Positions 1 to 8,819 are shown, numbered from the stretch's first letter. The stretch is DNA of 64,000 bases from Solibacillus isronensis (GCF_900168685.1 NZ_FVZN01000013.1:248001-312000), one strand, 5' to 3'. Notes: generated by a model from the sequence alone, not told the origin. Program-made: numbers and translations.

Positions 1-21
1 ATGAATTTTATTTTTAAAACT

Positions 22-615
22 TTAATCTATCTTCATCCTTCTTTTAAAATCTTCAATTTCAAACGGTTCATTATTTTCTTTAATCCTGCTGAATTCAATA
101 AGTAACTCTTCCTGTTTCGCCTGGATTTTCCTTAACTCTGCCATTTGTTCTTCTCGCTCACATTCTCTCGCATATTCAATGGCACAATCCTTTAATGTAT
201 CGGCAAGATTATTTATTAGATAACTTTCAAATTTGTCCAGAATGTTCGAATCTAAATATTTCGGACCTATATTAAGTGTTTTTAACATATGGTTGAGTTC
301 CGTTGCCTTCTGATTCAATTCATTGATTTGGTGTTTATTATTTTCCAACTTTCGAATTGTTAACTTTTCACTTGTACGAAATAAGTAAATAAACGTAGAG
401 ATGATGACCACCGAACTTATATAAAATATCATGTCATCCTCAAAACCAGCTAATACTAATAAAATAATCGATAAGGTACTTACTAATAATAATTTCATGA
501 AGGAGATCGGGACTGGCTTTCTCAGTTCTATTAAGTCATTTTCAATACTTGCTTTATCTGACAGTAGTTGTTGCGCTTGCTTTATTTCATCTAAAACCAA
601 CTGCTTATTACTCAT
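22..615 (-). CDS. hypothetical coiled-coil membrane protein
   Basis: I do not recognise this protein. It is about 197 residues. Two closely spaced hydrophobic segments (LLLVSTLSIILLVLAGF, then MIFYISSVVIISTFIYLF) would anchor it in the membrane. They sit between a short charged N-terminus and a long, charged, probably coiled-coil C-terminal half rich in Glu, Lys and Leu. I chose the ATG at 615 because GGGAGG precedes it by about seven bases; the frame is open further upstream but has no better signal. It stands alone next to the window edge, so nothing in its context suggests a role. Confidence 0.6.
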   Translation of the reverse strand: MSNKQLVLDEIKQAQQLLSDKASIENDLIELRKPVPISFMKLLLVSTLSIILLVLAGFEDDMIFYISSVVIISTFIYLFRTSEKLTIRKLENNKHQINELNQKATELNHMLKTLNIGPKYLDSNILDKFESYLINNLADTLKDCAIEYARECEREEQMAELRKIQAKQEELLIEFSRIKENNEPFEIEDFKRRMKID

Positions 616-777
616 TAATTTAACCTCCCAAAATTCCAAGTCATTTAATTTCAACTTAGTTTGGTCGGAGCAACAAATTTTAAACATGATATTACTAGTC
701 TTAATTGATTAGCGTCCATACAAAGATATAATTTATTGTAAGTAATATTCAGTTTCTCCGTTTTCTTCATTTTAAAT

Positions 778-1161
778 CTATCCCGCATACGCAATCGCGC
801 TAATTTCGATTAATTGCTCAGGTGAAGCCAAATGATTTACTCCGATCAAGCTGCCGGCTGGGCGATGCTGTCCCATATATTCCTTAAAAATTTCGATAGC
901 CGGCCCTGTATCCTCTAGTGCATTCGTTAAATAAATTTCCAAATAAGCAAGGTTCGATCTTGTAATATTAAATCCTTCTAATACACGGTCTAGATTGGCC
1001 AGCGTTTGTCGAGTTTGCGCTTCAATATCTCTTTCACCGACAAAGCCCCCTTCCGAATCATGCGAAAACTGCCCAGAAATATAGACTGTTCCATCTACAC
1101 TAAACCCTTGAGAAATGCCATGATCCCAAAGATCGTGGTTGACTGTTTTAATTTTTTTCAT
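778..1161 (-). CDS. RidA/YjgF-family protein
   Basis: Members of the Rid family are small trimeric cytosolic proteins; RidA itself hydrolyses reactive enamine/imine intermediates released by PLP enzymes. The sequence shows the family's layout over about 127 residues: VYISGQF near residue 30, a middle section with QTRQTLANLDRVLE, and a C-terminal LIEISAIAYAG. The usual Arg and Glu that bind the substrate in true RidA are not clearly placed, so it may belong to another Rid subfamily. ATG 1161 is preferred over 1170 because AAAGGA lies nine bases before it and directly abuts the upstream ATG. It is divergent from an HxlR regulator that may control it. Confidence 0.8.
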   Translation of the reverse strand: MKKIKTVNHDLWDHGISQGFSVDGTVYISGQFSHDSEGGFVGERDIEAQTRQTLANLDRVLEGFNITRSNLAYLEIYLTNALEDTGPAIEIFKEYMGQHRPAGSLIGVNHLASPEQLIEISAIAYAG

Positions 1162-1218
1162 TTTTACCATTCCTTTACTTGAGAATAGGTTAAATATAAA
1201 ATAGTCCTAAATAAAAAA

Positions 1219-1247
1219 ATAGTACGCACTTTTTTGAAAGGTACTAT
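1219..1247. promoter_or_regulatory. candidate HxlR operator in the divergent promoter
   Basis: A 7-bp inverted repeat, ATAGTAC ... GTACTAT, with a 15-bp spacer lies between the divergently transcribed RidA-like and HxlR-like genes. HxlR/YodB-type regulators bind dyad operators like this and often repress themselves and a neighbour. The assignment is by position and symmetry only. Confidence 0.4.
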
Positions 1248-1266
1248 CAGAAAGGATAGTGTAAAT

Positions 1267-1608
1267 ATGGGGATGTCTGACTATGTAGAGAAGGGCAACG
1301 TTCGAGAGACACCTTTTGGCTATACATTATCAATTATTGGCGGCAAGTGGAAAATGCTGATTATTTATATATTGGCAGAACACGAAACCGTACGTTTTAA
1401 TGAATTGCAAAGAAAACTAGGGACGATTACCTTCAAAATATTAAGTTCACAGCTTAAAGAATTGGAAGCAGACGGAATGATTGTACGAAAAGAATATCCG
1501 CAAATCCCTCCTAAAGTAGAGTACAGCCTTACCCCTAAAGCACAAACCCTTTTGCCGGCTTTGGAGCAGTTATGTGATTGGGGATTGAAAAATCAAAAAA
1601 ATAGTTAG
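1267..1608 (+). CDS. HxlR-family winged-helix transcriptional regulator
   Basis: A small regulator of about 113 residues with the typical HxlR signature: GYTLSIIGGKWKMLIIYIL, then RFNELQRKLGTITFKILSSQLKELEADG (recognition helix and wing) and VEYSLTPKA. Some members (YodB, CatR, HypR) sense quinones or aldehydes through an N-terminal Cys. This one has no N-terminal Cys; its only Cys lies near the C-terminus (QLCDWG), so redox sensing is not supported. I start it at ATG 1267, about ten bases after AAAGGA, rather than at an upstream TTG. It probably regulates the divergent RidA-like gene. Confidence 0.85.
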   Translation: MGMSDYVEKGNVRETPFGYTLSIIGGKWKMLIIYILAEHETVRFNELQRKLGTITFKILSSQLKELEADGMIVRKEYPQIPPKVEYSLTPKAQTLLPALEQLCDWGLKNQKNS

Positions 1609-1646
1609 AATTTTTATGCGTTTCATAATATAGTTTTTAAGAGACT

Positions 1647-1675
1647 GAACGAATTTCTAAAAATGAAATTCGTTC
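1647..1675 (+). terminator. rho-independent terminator after the HxlR gene
   Basis: GAACGAATTTC pairs with GAAATTCGTTC across a short A-rich loop and is followed by TTTTATTT. Confidence 0.75.
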
Positions 1676-1723
1676 TTTTATTTGCTGGTGAAATGGTAGA
1701 TGAGCGAAAAGAAAGGACATTTT

Positions 1724-2719
1724 ATGAAACAAATAAATCTACGTAAAATTACAATTGTGCTGTTAGCAATCTATACAGCGCTGATCCTCTATTTCCTATA
1801 TCTTGGGTTTAATAGAGGACTACTCGGAACAGACTCCAGCTTACGATATAACCTAATCCCAGAAGGAATTGCGTTACACTATCCAATGGGAAAAGCCTTT
1901 CAAATCTGGTTTTTCGAGTATGGGAATTTTTTAGCGTTCATCCCTTTTGGCGTAGTTATTCCCCTCCTGTTTCGTTGTAGTACTAAACGCTTTATCATCG
2001 GTTTTATTTTGTCGATCACATTGCTTGAAACGATTCAACTGCTGACACATTTAGGCGCTTTTGATATCAATGACATTATTATCAATACACTCGGTGCTGC
2101 TGTTGGTTTCGCCGCGCAGCGAATCGTCAAGAATAACCGAGATAACCTTAAAGGAATTATCAGAATCGTACTAAACTCTATTGTGCTTGCTCTCGGAACA
2201 ATAACCATTGTTGGCGGGATTAATCATTATTTAGAAAAAGGCCAAGGAGAAACTGTCGCCCTGCATGATTTGATTCAAGAAGATGGGTCGATCCAGTGGG
2301 ATAAAAACTTATCTACTTTTACAGTTGGCCAAAATGAAGTAACCCCACAAATTAATTTAATTGATAGAGAGAATACGAAAACCAATGAATTCGTGTATCT
2401 TTTAAAAGGCCAATATAAATTTATGACAGGTTATGTGGCAATACCTGACGATGTATTGAACGCTACAAGCACAGAGAGTATCGAAATCGAATTTATCAGC
2501 AATGGAGAAGTAATTTATTCGATCGGGTTAACCACTACAAGTGGAGAAAATAGCATAGAGTCATTTGAAGTGCCTCTTAATGAGGTGAATGATTTAATAA
2601 TAAAGATAAACAGTGAAGATGCGAACCCGATTACACATGCCTTGGTATGGGATGTCAAAGTTACAGAGGAAAATGCGGGGCAGAAGGTTATTAACAGGAT
2701 TAGAGAAAAGGTTAAATAA
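1724..2719 (+). CDS. VanZ-like membrane protein with extracytoplasmic C-terminal domain
   Basis: The first half carries several membrane segments with the VanZ-type pattern (NLIPEG, FLAFIPFGVVIPLL, LLETIQLLTHLGAFDINDIIINTLGAAVGF). VanZ relatives are integral membrane proteins; the archetype raises teicoplanin resistance, but most relatives have no known role. After a fifth hydrophobic segment (around residue 150) the remaining ~160 residues look like a soluble, beta-rich domain outside the membrane. That is longer than a minimal VanZ protein. I chose ATG 1724 (MKQINLRK) because AAAGGA precedes it. A glycopeptide-resistance role is not supported here because no van operon is present. Confidence 0.75.
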   Translation: MKQINLRKITIVLLAIYTALILYFLYLGFNRGLLGTDSSLRYNLIPEGIALHYPMGKAFQIWFFEYGNFLAFIPFGVVIPLLFRCSTKRFIIGFILSITLLETIQLLTHLGAFDINDIIINTLGAAVGFAAQRIVKNNRDNLKGIIRIVLNSIVLALGTITIVGGINHYLEKGQGETVALHDLIQEDGSIQWDKNLSTFTVGQNEVTPQINLIDRENTKTNEFVYLLKGQYKFMTGYVAIPDDVLNATSTESIEIEFISNGEVIYSIGLTTTSGENSIESFEVPLNEVNDLIIKINSEDANPITHALVWDVKVTEENAGQKVINRIREKVK

Positions 2720-2773
2720 TTATTTAATATCAGAGTAAGCGAATTATATATCCATAGTCCGTAAAAGAGAAAT

Positions 2774-2808
2774 GTGCCAAAATCCATGATAATAAAGGAT
2801 TTTGGCAC
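2774..2808. terminator. bidirectional terminator between convergent genes
   Basis: GTGCCAAAATCC and GGATTTTGGCAC form a perfect 12-bp stem with an 11-base loop. It lies between the VanZ-like gene and the opposing DUF421 gene. Confidence 0.8.
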
Positions 2809-2831
2809 TCTTTAAATTCCTGTGAAATTCG

Positions 2832-3335
2832 TCAGCTTTCTCTACTTACATTAGCCAAGGTATTTCCTAATTCTCCATTAATAACTGATAAGCTGCCATC
2901 GTTTTCGAGAACGATGGCTTGAACTTCCTTTAAGTCCCCGATTCCATCATTTCGTACAGACTGCAGTATATCGCCCTCGCTAATTCTTTCCTTTTTCATC
3001 GTTTCTCTCAGAAATGAACCGTTCAAATAGAGTAAGCTCGGCTCGGACTTGATGAGTTTATTGAATTTTTTCCAACGAACAGATGTAAATGTCAGTACGA
3101 ATTGCAATAAAATCAACAGGACAAATGCTAACAGCCCCTCGAGCAAGCTCACATTTTTATCCAATAAAATTGTAGAGAGTACTGAACCAATGGCTACTGT
3201 TACCACTAAATCGAATGCATTTAATTGGGTTAATGACCGTTTCCCCGAAGTCAGCAGAAAGAAGATTAAACCGACATAAGCAAGAATACCGACAGTGATA
3301 ATTCGAATAAAACTGTCCAATGTTATTGAGAACAT
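2832..3335 (-). CDS. DUF421 (YetF-like) membrane protein
   Basis: About 167 residues. Three hydrophobic segments in the first 85 residues are followed by a small soluble domain with YLNGSFLRETMKKERISEGD and a C-terminal beta hairpin ending in LENDGSLSVI. This is the standard DUF421 layout (YetF, YkjA, YrbG in Bacillus), in which the conserved GKRSLTQLNAFD loop follows the first helices. YetF-type proteins are linked to the spore or cell envelope, but no biochemical activity can be assigned from the sequence. It appears to be a single-gene transcript. Confidence 0.8.
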   Translation of the reverse strand: MFSITLDSFIRIITVGILAYVGLIFFLLTSGKRSLTQLNAFDLVVTVAIGSVLSTILLDKNVSLLEGLLAFVLLILLQFVLTFTSVRWKKFNKLIKSEPSLLYLNGSFLRETMKKERISEGDILQSVRNDGIGDLKEVQAIVLENDGSLSVINGELGNTLANVSRES

Positions 3336-3605
3336 GCTACCAGCTCCTCTCAGTAATAATTAGGTTCTTAAGTGGGCAATCCTAAAAAGTAGGTTAAAGA
3401 GTCTTATCTAAAATATTCTCGTAACCACTTAAGTTGCTAAGTCTACTCTTTTGTATACCCCATTCATAACCTTCTAAATACTTATTGCTTTAATTTAATG
3501 CCTGCTATACCTCTTATTATAATCATGTACAAAGTACTCCCTCTCTTAAATTCCAATTCACGATGTAGAGTATGTATAATGGTGGTTTTAAACATTCCCC
3601 CTCGG
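3336..3605. other. intergenic stretch without a gene
   Basis: No supported coding sequence. A 9-bp inverted repeat (CTTAAGTGG near 3368 and CCACTTAAG near 3426) is the only structure seen, and there is no obvious terminator or binding-site consensus. Confidence 0.4.
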
Positions 3606-3692
3606 ATTGCCCTAACTAATGTAATTAATACAAAAAAGTACATCCTGATAAAATCAAGATATACTCGGGTTTAATTATCTATTTCCTTATGT
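3606..3692 (-). repeat. direct repeat copy A, downstream of the nucleoside hydrolase
   Basis: About 87 bp closely matching a second copy at 4772-4860 in the same orientation. They share the long stretch AAAAAAGTACATYCTGATAA and continue through ATCAAGATATACTYGGRTTT to AATTATCTAT. The pair brackets the nucleoside hydrolase gene. In the minus direction each copy starts close to the 3' end of a coding sequence. Confidence 0.8.
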
Positions 3693-3768
3693 CAAATTCC
3701 ATAGATGCTGAACTGCCACAAGAATCCTTTAGGGAAGGTAAAATTTGGAACTTTTTAGCCAGCGCCTC

Positions 3769-4728
3769 TTATGATAATCGATCTGAAATCGTCTGCACGG
3801 CATCCATAAATACGTTAACAAATGCTTCGCGGTCAACATCGTGCAATACATGCACGTTTGGTTTATTGCCTGTTGAATTGTGTAAATCTACGACTGTCGC
3901 ACCTGTTGTAATACCCTCTGTTGACATTTCTACATAGTAGTCTGTTCCTTTGAAAAACTCAGGATGCAGTAAATACATGATGGCAGAAACGTCATGGAAG
4001 CGGAGCACATCGGCGTAATGCGGCTCACTAAAAGGTGTCGGTTTGGCTACGTCCAAATAGTATGTCACAAGATCATAAGCCTTTTGCGCAAACTCTGTAC
4101 CGATGTCTAGAATTTTTTCCGCTTCGGTTTGTGTGACGAATGCTTTGTGAGTCACATCTAACCCACACATGCTCATCGGTACGCCTGATTGCATCACAAT
4201 TTGAGCGGCATGCGGATCTACAAAGGCATTAAATTCGGCAACGGCTGTTTTATTACCACCTTGAGCTGCGCCACCCATCCATGAAATCGTTTCAATGTTA
4301 TCCTTTACTTCTGGGTGAGCGATTAATAATGCACCGACATTTGTTAAAGGACCTGTCGCAACAATCGTTACCTTCTCCTCACTCGCTAAAATCGTTTCAC
4401 GCATCGCTGCAACTGCTGGACGGACATTTGCGGGTACTTCCACTTTCGGAAACTCTACTTTTCCAAACCCAAATGCACCATGAATCTCCTCTGCTACTTC
4501 AAGCTTACGGAACATAGGCTGCTCAAGCCCTCGTGCAATCGTAACGTCTTCTTTAATATAATTTAAAAATGCATGTGCATTGTAATTCGCCTTACTTTGC
4601 GAAATATTTCCAGATGCAGTCGTTACTAAACGAATATCAAAAATATCCTTATTAGCAAATGCTACTGTTAGCATCATTGCATCATCAATGCCTGGATCTG
4701 TGTCAATAATTAGCGGTCGTCTTATCAT
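3769..4728 (-). CDS. inosine/uridine-preferring nucleoside hydrolase
   Basis: The enzyme hydrolyses the N-glycosidic bond of nucleosides to ribose and free base (salvage). The N-terminal IIDTDPGIDDAMM at residues 7-19 holds the Asp cluster that binds Ca2+ and ribose. Further family landmarks are VTIVATGPLTNVGALL, ISWMGGAAQGGN, AEFNAFVDPHAA and the C-terminal HDVSA. Length is about 319 residues, normal for the family. ATG 4728 is chosen because GGGTGA lies eight bases upstream; the earlier ATG at 4752 has no such signal. Two near-identical 87-bp repeats flank the gene, suggesting it arrived or was duplicated as a unit. Confidence 0.9.
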   Translation of the reverse strand: MIRRPLIIDTDPGIDDAMMLTVAFANKDIFDIRLVTTASGNISQSKANYNAHAFLNYIKEDVTIARGLEQPMFRKLEVAEEIHGAFGFGKVEFPKVEVPANVRPAVAAMRETILASEEKVTIVATGPLTNVGALLIAHPEVKDNIETISWMGGAAQGGNKTAVAEFNAFVDPHAAQIVMQSGVPMSMCGLDVTHKAFVTQTEAEKILDIGTEFAQKAYDLVTYYLDVAKPTPFSEPHYADVLRFHDVSAIMYLLHPEFFKGTDYYVEMSTEGITTGATVVDLHNSTGNKPNVHVLHDVDREAFVNVFMDAVQTISDRLS

Positions 4729-4771
4729 GCTGTTTTCACCCAATTCTTTCATTTATAGTCTCAGTATTAGA

Positions 4772-4860
4772 TTGCCATAACCACTGTGTTAATTAAAGCA
4801 AAAAAGTACATTCTGATAAAATCAAGATATACTTGGATTTAATTATCTATATCTTCATGT
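4772..4860 (-). repeat. direct repeat copy B, upstream of the nucleoside hydrolase
   Basis: Second copy of the repeat at 3606-3692, in direct orientation. It overlaps the 3' end of a decayed gene, so in both copies the repeat looks like a duplicated 3' flank. Confidence 0.8.
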
Positions 4861-5120
4861 TGAGAAAACTCGATGAGCATTAAGTCTTCTGTATCCTTCT
4901 CGATTTTTTCTATATCCGGATGATCTCAGTCACCTTCTTATTTTTTGGATTTTCTAACAAAACTACTCCATAAATTTCCTTAAGCACAAACATTCATGCT
5001 TAAGGAGTTGTTTGTATTAGGTATGGGTACCAACAGGGATTGGTTCATAGAGTAGGAATTCAGCTCATGCTTGTGATGATTCAACTACATAAACTCTAAT
5101 TTCCGGTCAAAAAAGTCCAT
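4839..5120 (-). pseudogene. decayed coding sequence of unknown function
   Basis: A strong ribosome binding site (GAGGAGGG) precedes ATG 5120, which opens MDFFDRKLEFM and then hits a stop. Further down, protein-like stretches appear in different frames: EIYGVVLLENPKNKKVTEI, then after a frame change DHPDIEKIEKDTEDLMLIEF ending at a TAA at 4839-4841. This pattern of a good start, stops and frame shifts indicates a decayed gene. I do not recognise the family. Confidence 0.45.
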
Positions 5121-5533
5121 GCTATTTCCCTCCTCACAAAATTAAATTTCTATTTCCAATAATATATATACATAGGTTTAATTTTTTCTGTTACGTCTGA
5201 AATTATCATCATTAAAACTAAGCTCTATGTTTCATCTATGTTTTTAAGAAGTTTGCTTTTTGCTGAAGACTGAAGCGCATAAAAAAGCCCAACGATATTG
5301 ACCAAATCAGCCACACCGTTGAGCTTTAAATACACCTAACTTTTGTATCCAAAAAGAGAGGAATTCCTATTCTATTTTTACGCTCTAGTCGCCACTAGCA
5401 AGCTGTTTTTATATATGAAACTCTATTTAATTAAAATAATGGATAAAAATTATCATGCCACTTTATTTTTAATCAACACTCTTTAACATACAGCACAAAG
5501 ATAACTGCTTAAGCTGCTTTTCGAATGAACGAC
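5121..5533. other. intergenic stretch without a gene
   Basis: No supported coding sequence. Near 5287-5328 AAAGCCCAACG and CGTTGAGCTTT could pair as a weak hairpin with a long loop; the rest is AT-rich with no recognisable element. Confidence 0.35.
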
Positions 5534-6175
5534 TTAACGTAGGTTTTTACGTCCAAAATCTGCTTTAATTTCTCCCCATCTCTCCGTTTGCCACTTTAAC
5601 ACTTGATTGGAATAAGTATTTTGGTGGAGCCATTTTTCAGCTCTTTCGATAAGGTGCCAAATATTTTCGGTTTTATGATTGCGAGAGATTTGTGTATTGA
5701 CCTTCTTTTTACGTACCCAGCTAATTGCAGTGAGCGAATCCGTATAAACAGGTAGCGAACTGTCTTTTTGATTTAACAAAGCGAGCGCATGAACTACTGC
5801 TAAAAATTCCCCAATATTATTGGTCCCATTCGCTACAGGTCCAAATTTAAAAATTACGTTGCCATTTTTGGTATACACACCTTTATATTCCATATCCCCA
5901 GGGTTTCCACTGCATGCGGCATCCACTGAAATACTTTCCTCGATATATTCGTCATTTCCGAAAAGTATGAGCTGTTTAGTATTTTTATTGGCATCGGTAA
6001 TCAATGACTTTTTACTATAGCCGTTTTCAAAGGCTGCTTTTGCTTCCTGTTCATTAGGAAATGACTTGAATTTTGCATTCTTCACACCGTGAACTTGTTC
6101 TTTACAATCTTCCCATGTTTTATAAACACCTGTTTTCTTTCCGGACCAAACGACATAATATTTTTGCTTAGCCAT
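5534..6175 (-). CDS. viroplasmin-type ribonuclease H
   Basis: The N-terminal ~50 residues (KYYVVWSGKKTGVYKTWEDC, then FKSFPNEQEAKAAF) form the viroplasmin/RNase H1 hybrid-binding domain. The catalytic RNase HI fold follows, with its carboxylates visible in order: SISVDAACSGNPG (Asp), NNIGEFLAVVHAL (Glu), PVYTDSLTAISWV (Asp) and the final KADFGRK (Asp). It should cleave the RNA strand of RNA:DNA hybrids in the cytosol. ATG 6175 follows GGAGAAG and overlaps the stop of the upstream helicase gene (TGATG), so the two are probably translationally coupled. Whether it is the cell's main RNase HI or a partner of the helicase is unknown. Confidence 0.88.
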   Translation of the reverse strand: MAKQKYYVVWSGKKTGVYKTWEDCKEQVHGVKNAKFKSFPNEQEAKAAFENGYSKKSLITDANKNTKQLILFGNDEYIEESISVDAACSGNPGDMEYKGVYTKNGNVIFKFGPVANGTNNIGEFLAVVHALALLNQKDSSLPVYTDSLTAISWVRKKKVNTQISRNHKTENIWHLIERAEKWLHQNTYSNQVLKWQTERWGEIKADFGRKNLR

Positions 6176-8613
6176 CAATTCTTCTCCTTTTTCAAGACTC
6201 CAATCACTTTACCATTAATCAAAACATCTTCTTTTTGCATTTGAATTGGCTCATAGTTTTCATTTTCAGAAAGAAGCAACACTGAATCACCCATACGCAT
6301 GAATTTTTTCATTGTTGCTTCACCTGCAATAATAACTACAACAATATCCCCATTTTGTGCACTTTGTTGTCGATGAACAATCACCTTATCTCCTTTATCA
6401 ATACCTGCTCCGATCATACTGTCGCCTGTTACCGTTAGTGCAAAAGTATCCCCCTCAGCTACTAGCCACGCTTTCGGTAATGCAATGAACTCGTCATAGG
6501 TTACGTCAATCGAAATTGGTACACCGGCTGCAACATTACCTATATGTGGAATATGACAAATCGTATCGTATTCCATAAATAAGCCTGAATCAACGTCAAT
6601 AAATTCCACCATGTTTTCATCATCAATTTCTGTTGTGATATTATATTTTTTAGAGTTTTTTAAATTGATATAGGGACGTACATTTTTTGTCTCAGGTAAA
6701 AACTGCGGCTGGCACTTCGGTATATCAGCAATGATTTCACCATTTCGATCAATGCATATTACCTCTAAGCCATCTGTAGCTAATCCATAATGTACGCGTG
6801 GATCTGCCTGCATGTACGATTTCAGCTGCTCTGCTGCATCTTGAACACCGTGACCAAATTGCTTTACTTCAATAAAAATATAAGGCAGTGCCTGTCCATT
6901 TTTATAGATCATTACGGCGATATCTACATAGCCTTTACGTGAAAATAACTGTACGGGAAACTCTAATTCCAGTAATTCGAGAGGATAATGATAAGAACGC
7001 TTCAACTCTTTTATAATCCATTGGCGAATCACTTCTTCTTTCGCATTTAAATCAACAATACGTTCTGTCAGCTCATAATTTTGAATGCCGATTGACTTAA
7101 ATGGATGTAAGCGACAGTCACGTTTCATTGTAAAATTTTCAAAATTCAGCTCTTTCATAAAGCTTGACGGTCTTCCTACTGACGACATATACAGCAATTC
7201 GTTCGCACGGGTCATCCCTACGTAAAGCAGCTTACGTTCTTCAGAAATAAGGGCTTCTTCCTCATCCATTTCAAACAGCTTATTATTTGGAATAACGCCT
7301 TCACTTAAATCAATAAGAAATATCACCTTAAATTCAAGCCCTTTAATCGAATGCATCGTTACAAGTTTTACTTTCTCTTGGCCAAAGTCAGCATCTTCGT
7401 GCAAAATAGCACAACCAATTCCTTCACTTTCCAAGCTCTGTGCAACACTTTCAATTAGGCGCTTTTCCTTGGCAGCAATGCAAATATCCCCTAACCGGTA
7501 GTCATTTGAAAGTTCTCGAATTTCCTTTATTAAAAATGCGAGTTGCTCCTCACTTTTTCTAAAATAACGATAAATTGGCGCCTCTCCATGTCGATCAATG
7601 AGTGAAGGTTTAACAAAATCGATATTATTATGAATCGTTTGATCGTGCTCAATTAAATCATAAGCTGCTTTTGAAATTTCAGTCGTTGTACGGTAATTTT
7701 TGCTGAGCGTACGCGATTTCCCGCTCATATCATAGCCTATCGTCGTATAGGAACGACCTTTCCCAAGCCACGAATGCGAATAAATACTCTGTGTATTATC
7801 TGCTACAAATAATAGAGAAGAATAGGGCTTTTCTTTGTAAATACATTTTAAAAACTCTAACTGTAAGCGCGTTAAATCCTGGCTTTCGTCTATAATAATG
7901 TGCGTATATTTCCCGTAATCCATCTGCTCCGCCTCAGCCAGTGCAAGAGCATTCATTTTCACAAATGTGACTAACCCCTGCTGCGCGAGGAGTTCATTAA
8001 AGAGCTCCATCAGTTCAAAAATCGCCTGACGAATATCTGAGTTTTTCATAAGCTTCTGCGGTAAGCCCTTGCCTCCTGAAGCGCGCCCAGTACGATCCAG
8101 TTGTTGATATACATCCAGTTGTTCAATTCGACATGCTACAAGCCAATTAACCTCGTCCAATAAGAAATCACTGTTTTTTAGCGTTAATATTTTCTTTTCC
8201 GCATAGCGCTGTTGAACAAGCTGAATCGCACGTTGCATCGCTTGACGTTCCTGCACTTTACTAGCAATCTTCAACTTTTGATTTGTTCGGCTTATATATT
8301 TATAAAAATACGAATACATAAGACTATCGATTGTCGTAATTTTTACATCTGAATGCGTATCAAAAAGATTTTCAATACACTGGTCTTCCTCTTCAACAAT
8401 CTTTTCGTAATGATGCTTAATATATTGGAGTAACGTTTTATTGTATGTTACTAGTAAAATCGAATCATCCTGTTCAGGTGTATAATGATTTTGCAAAAAC
8501 GAAATACGACGAATAGCCACCGTCGTTTTTCCTGAACCCGCAACACCTTTCACCATCAAGTGCCCATTTGGCTCCAACTCCACAAGCCTTCTCTGCTCCA
8601 TATTCAGCTTCAT
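6175..8613 (-). CDS. UvrD-like helicase + PD-(D/E)XK-like domain + LexA-like S24 domain fusion
   Basis: An 812-residue three-part protein. Residues ~1-510 are a superfamily 1 UvrD/Rep helicase: KGVAGSGKTT (Walker A, 22-31), IIIDESQDL, VADNTQSIYS, LSKNYRTTTEIS, TMHSIKGLEFKVIFL and LLYVGMTRA. A middle region (VIRQWIIKELK, GYVDIAVMIY, PYIFIEVKQFG) resembles the HsdR-N/PD-(D/E)XK nuclease fold (Asp...Glu-x-Lys). The last ~124 residues match the LexA C-terminal protease: VAAGVPI with a possible Ala696-Gly697 cleavage site, TGDSMIGAGI with Ser732, NGDIVV, and GEATMKKF with Lys769. The Ser-Lys spacing of 37 equals that in E. coli LexA. ATG 8613 follows AAGGGGTG. The downstream RNase H overlaps it. 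DNA-damage-triggered self-cleavage is an inference. Confidence 0.85.
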   Translation of the reverse strand: MKLNMEQRRLVELEPNGHLMVKGVAGSGKTTVAIRRISFLQNHYTPEQDDSILLVTYNKTLLQYIKHHYEKIVEEEDQCIENLFDTHSDVKITTIDSLMYSYFYKYISRTNQKLKIASKVQERQAMQRAIQLVQQRYAEKKILTLKNSDFLLDEVNWLVACRIEQLDVYQQLDRTGRASGGKGLPQKLMKNSDIRQAIFELMELFNELLAQQGLVTFVKMNALALAEAEQMDYGKYTHIIIDESQDLTRLQLEFLKCIYKEKPYSSLLFVADNTQSIYSHSWLGKGRSYTTIGYDMSGKSRTLSKNYRTTTEISKAAYDLIEHDQTIHNNIDFVKPSLIDRHGEAPIYRYFRKSEEQLAFLIKEIRELSNDYRLGDICIAAKEKRLIESVAQSLESEGIGCAILHEDADFGQEKVKLVTMHSIKGLEFKVIFLIDLSEGVIPNNKLFEMDEEEALISEERKLLYVGMTRANELLYMSSVGRPSSFMKELNFENFTMKRDCRLHPFKSIGIQNYELTERIVDLNAKEEVIRQWIIKELKRSYHYPLELLELEFPVQLFSRKGYVDIAVMIYKNGQALPYIFIEVKQFGHGVQDAAEQLKSYMQADPRVHYGLATDGLEVICIDRNGEIIADIPKCQPQFLPETKNVRPYINLKNSKKYNITTEIDDENMVEFIDVDSGLFMEYDTICHIPHIGNVAAGVPISIDVTYDEFIALPKAWLVAEGDTFALTVTGDSMIGAGIDKGDKVIVHRQQSAQNGDIVVVIIAGEATMKKFMRMGDSVLLLSENENYEPIQMQKEDVLINGKVIGVLKKEKN

Positions 8614-8819
8614 CCTGCCACCCCTTCTGGTAAATGCTGTTAGTTCAATTGTATTAATAGATAGTTTATTTAGCAACTATTGTTGAAAAAGATCGAAATG
8701 GCAGAGGTGTGAGGTAATGGAGAATGGGTTGAGTTAAAAAGATGGGGTAAATCATATTGTAGAATGATTTCAAAAATCCAATTTAAAAAACCTGTTGTTC
8801 TTCAATACATATAGACTGA

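Noticed and set aside
1724-2719. VanZ-like gene as a glycopeptide-resistance determinant
   Set aside because: No vanHAX/RS genes nearby; VanZ-like proteins are widespread without resistance roles.
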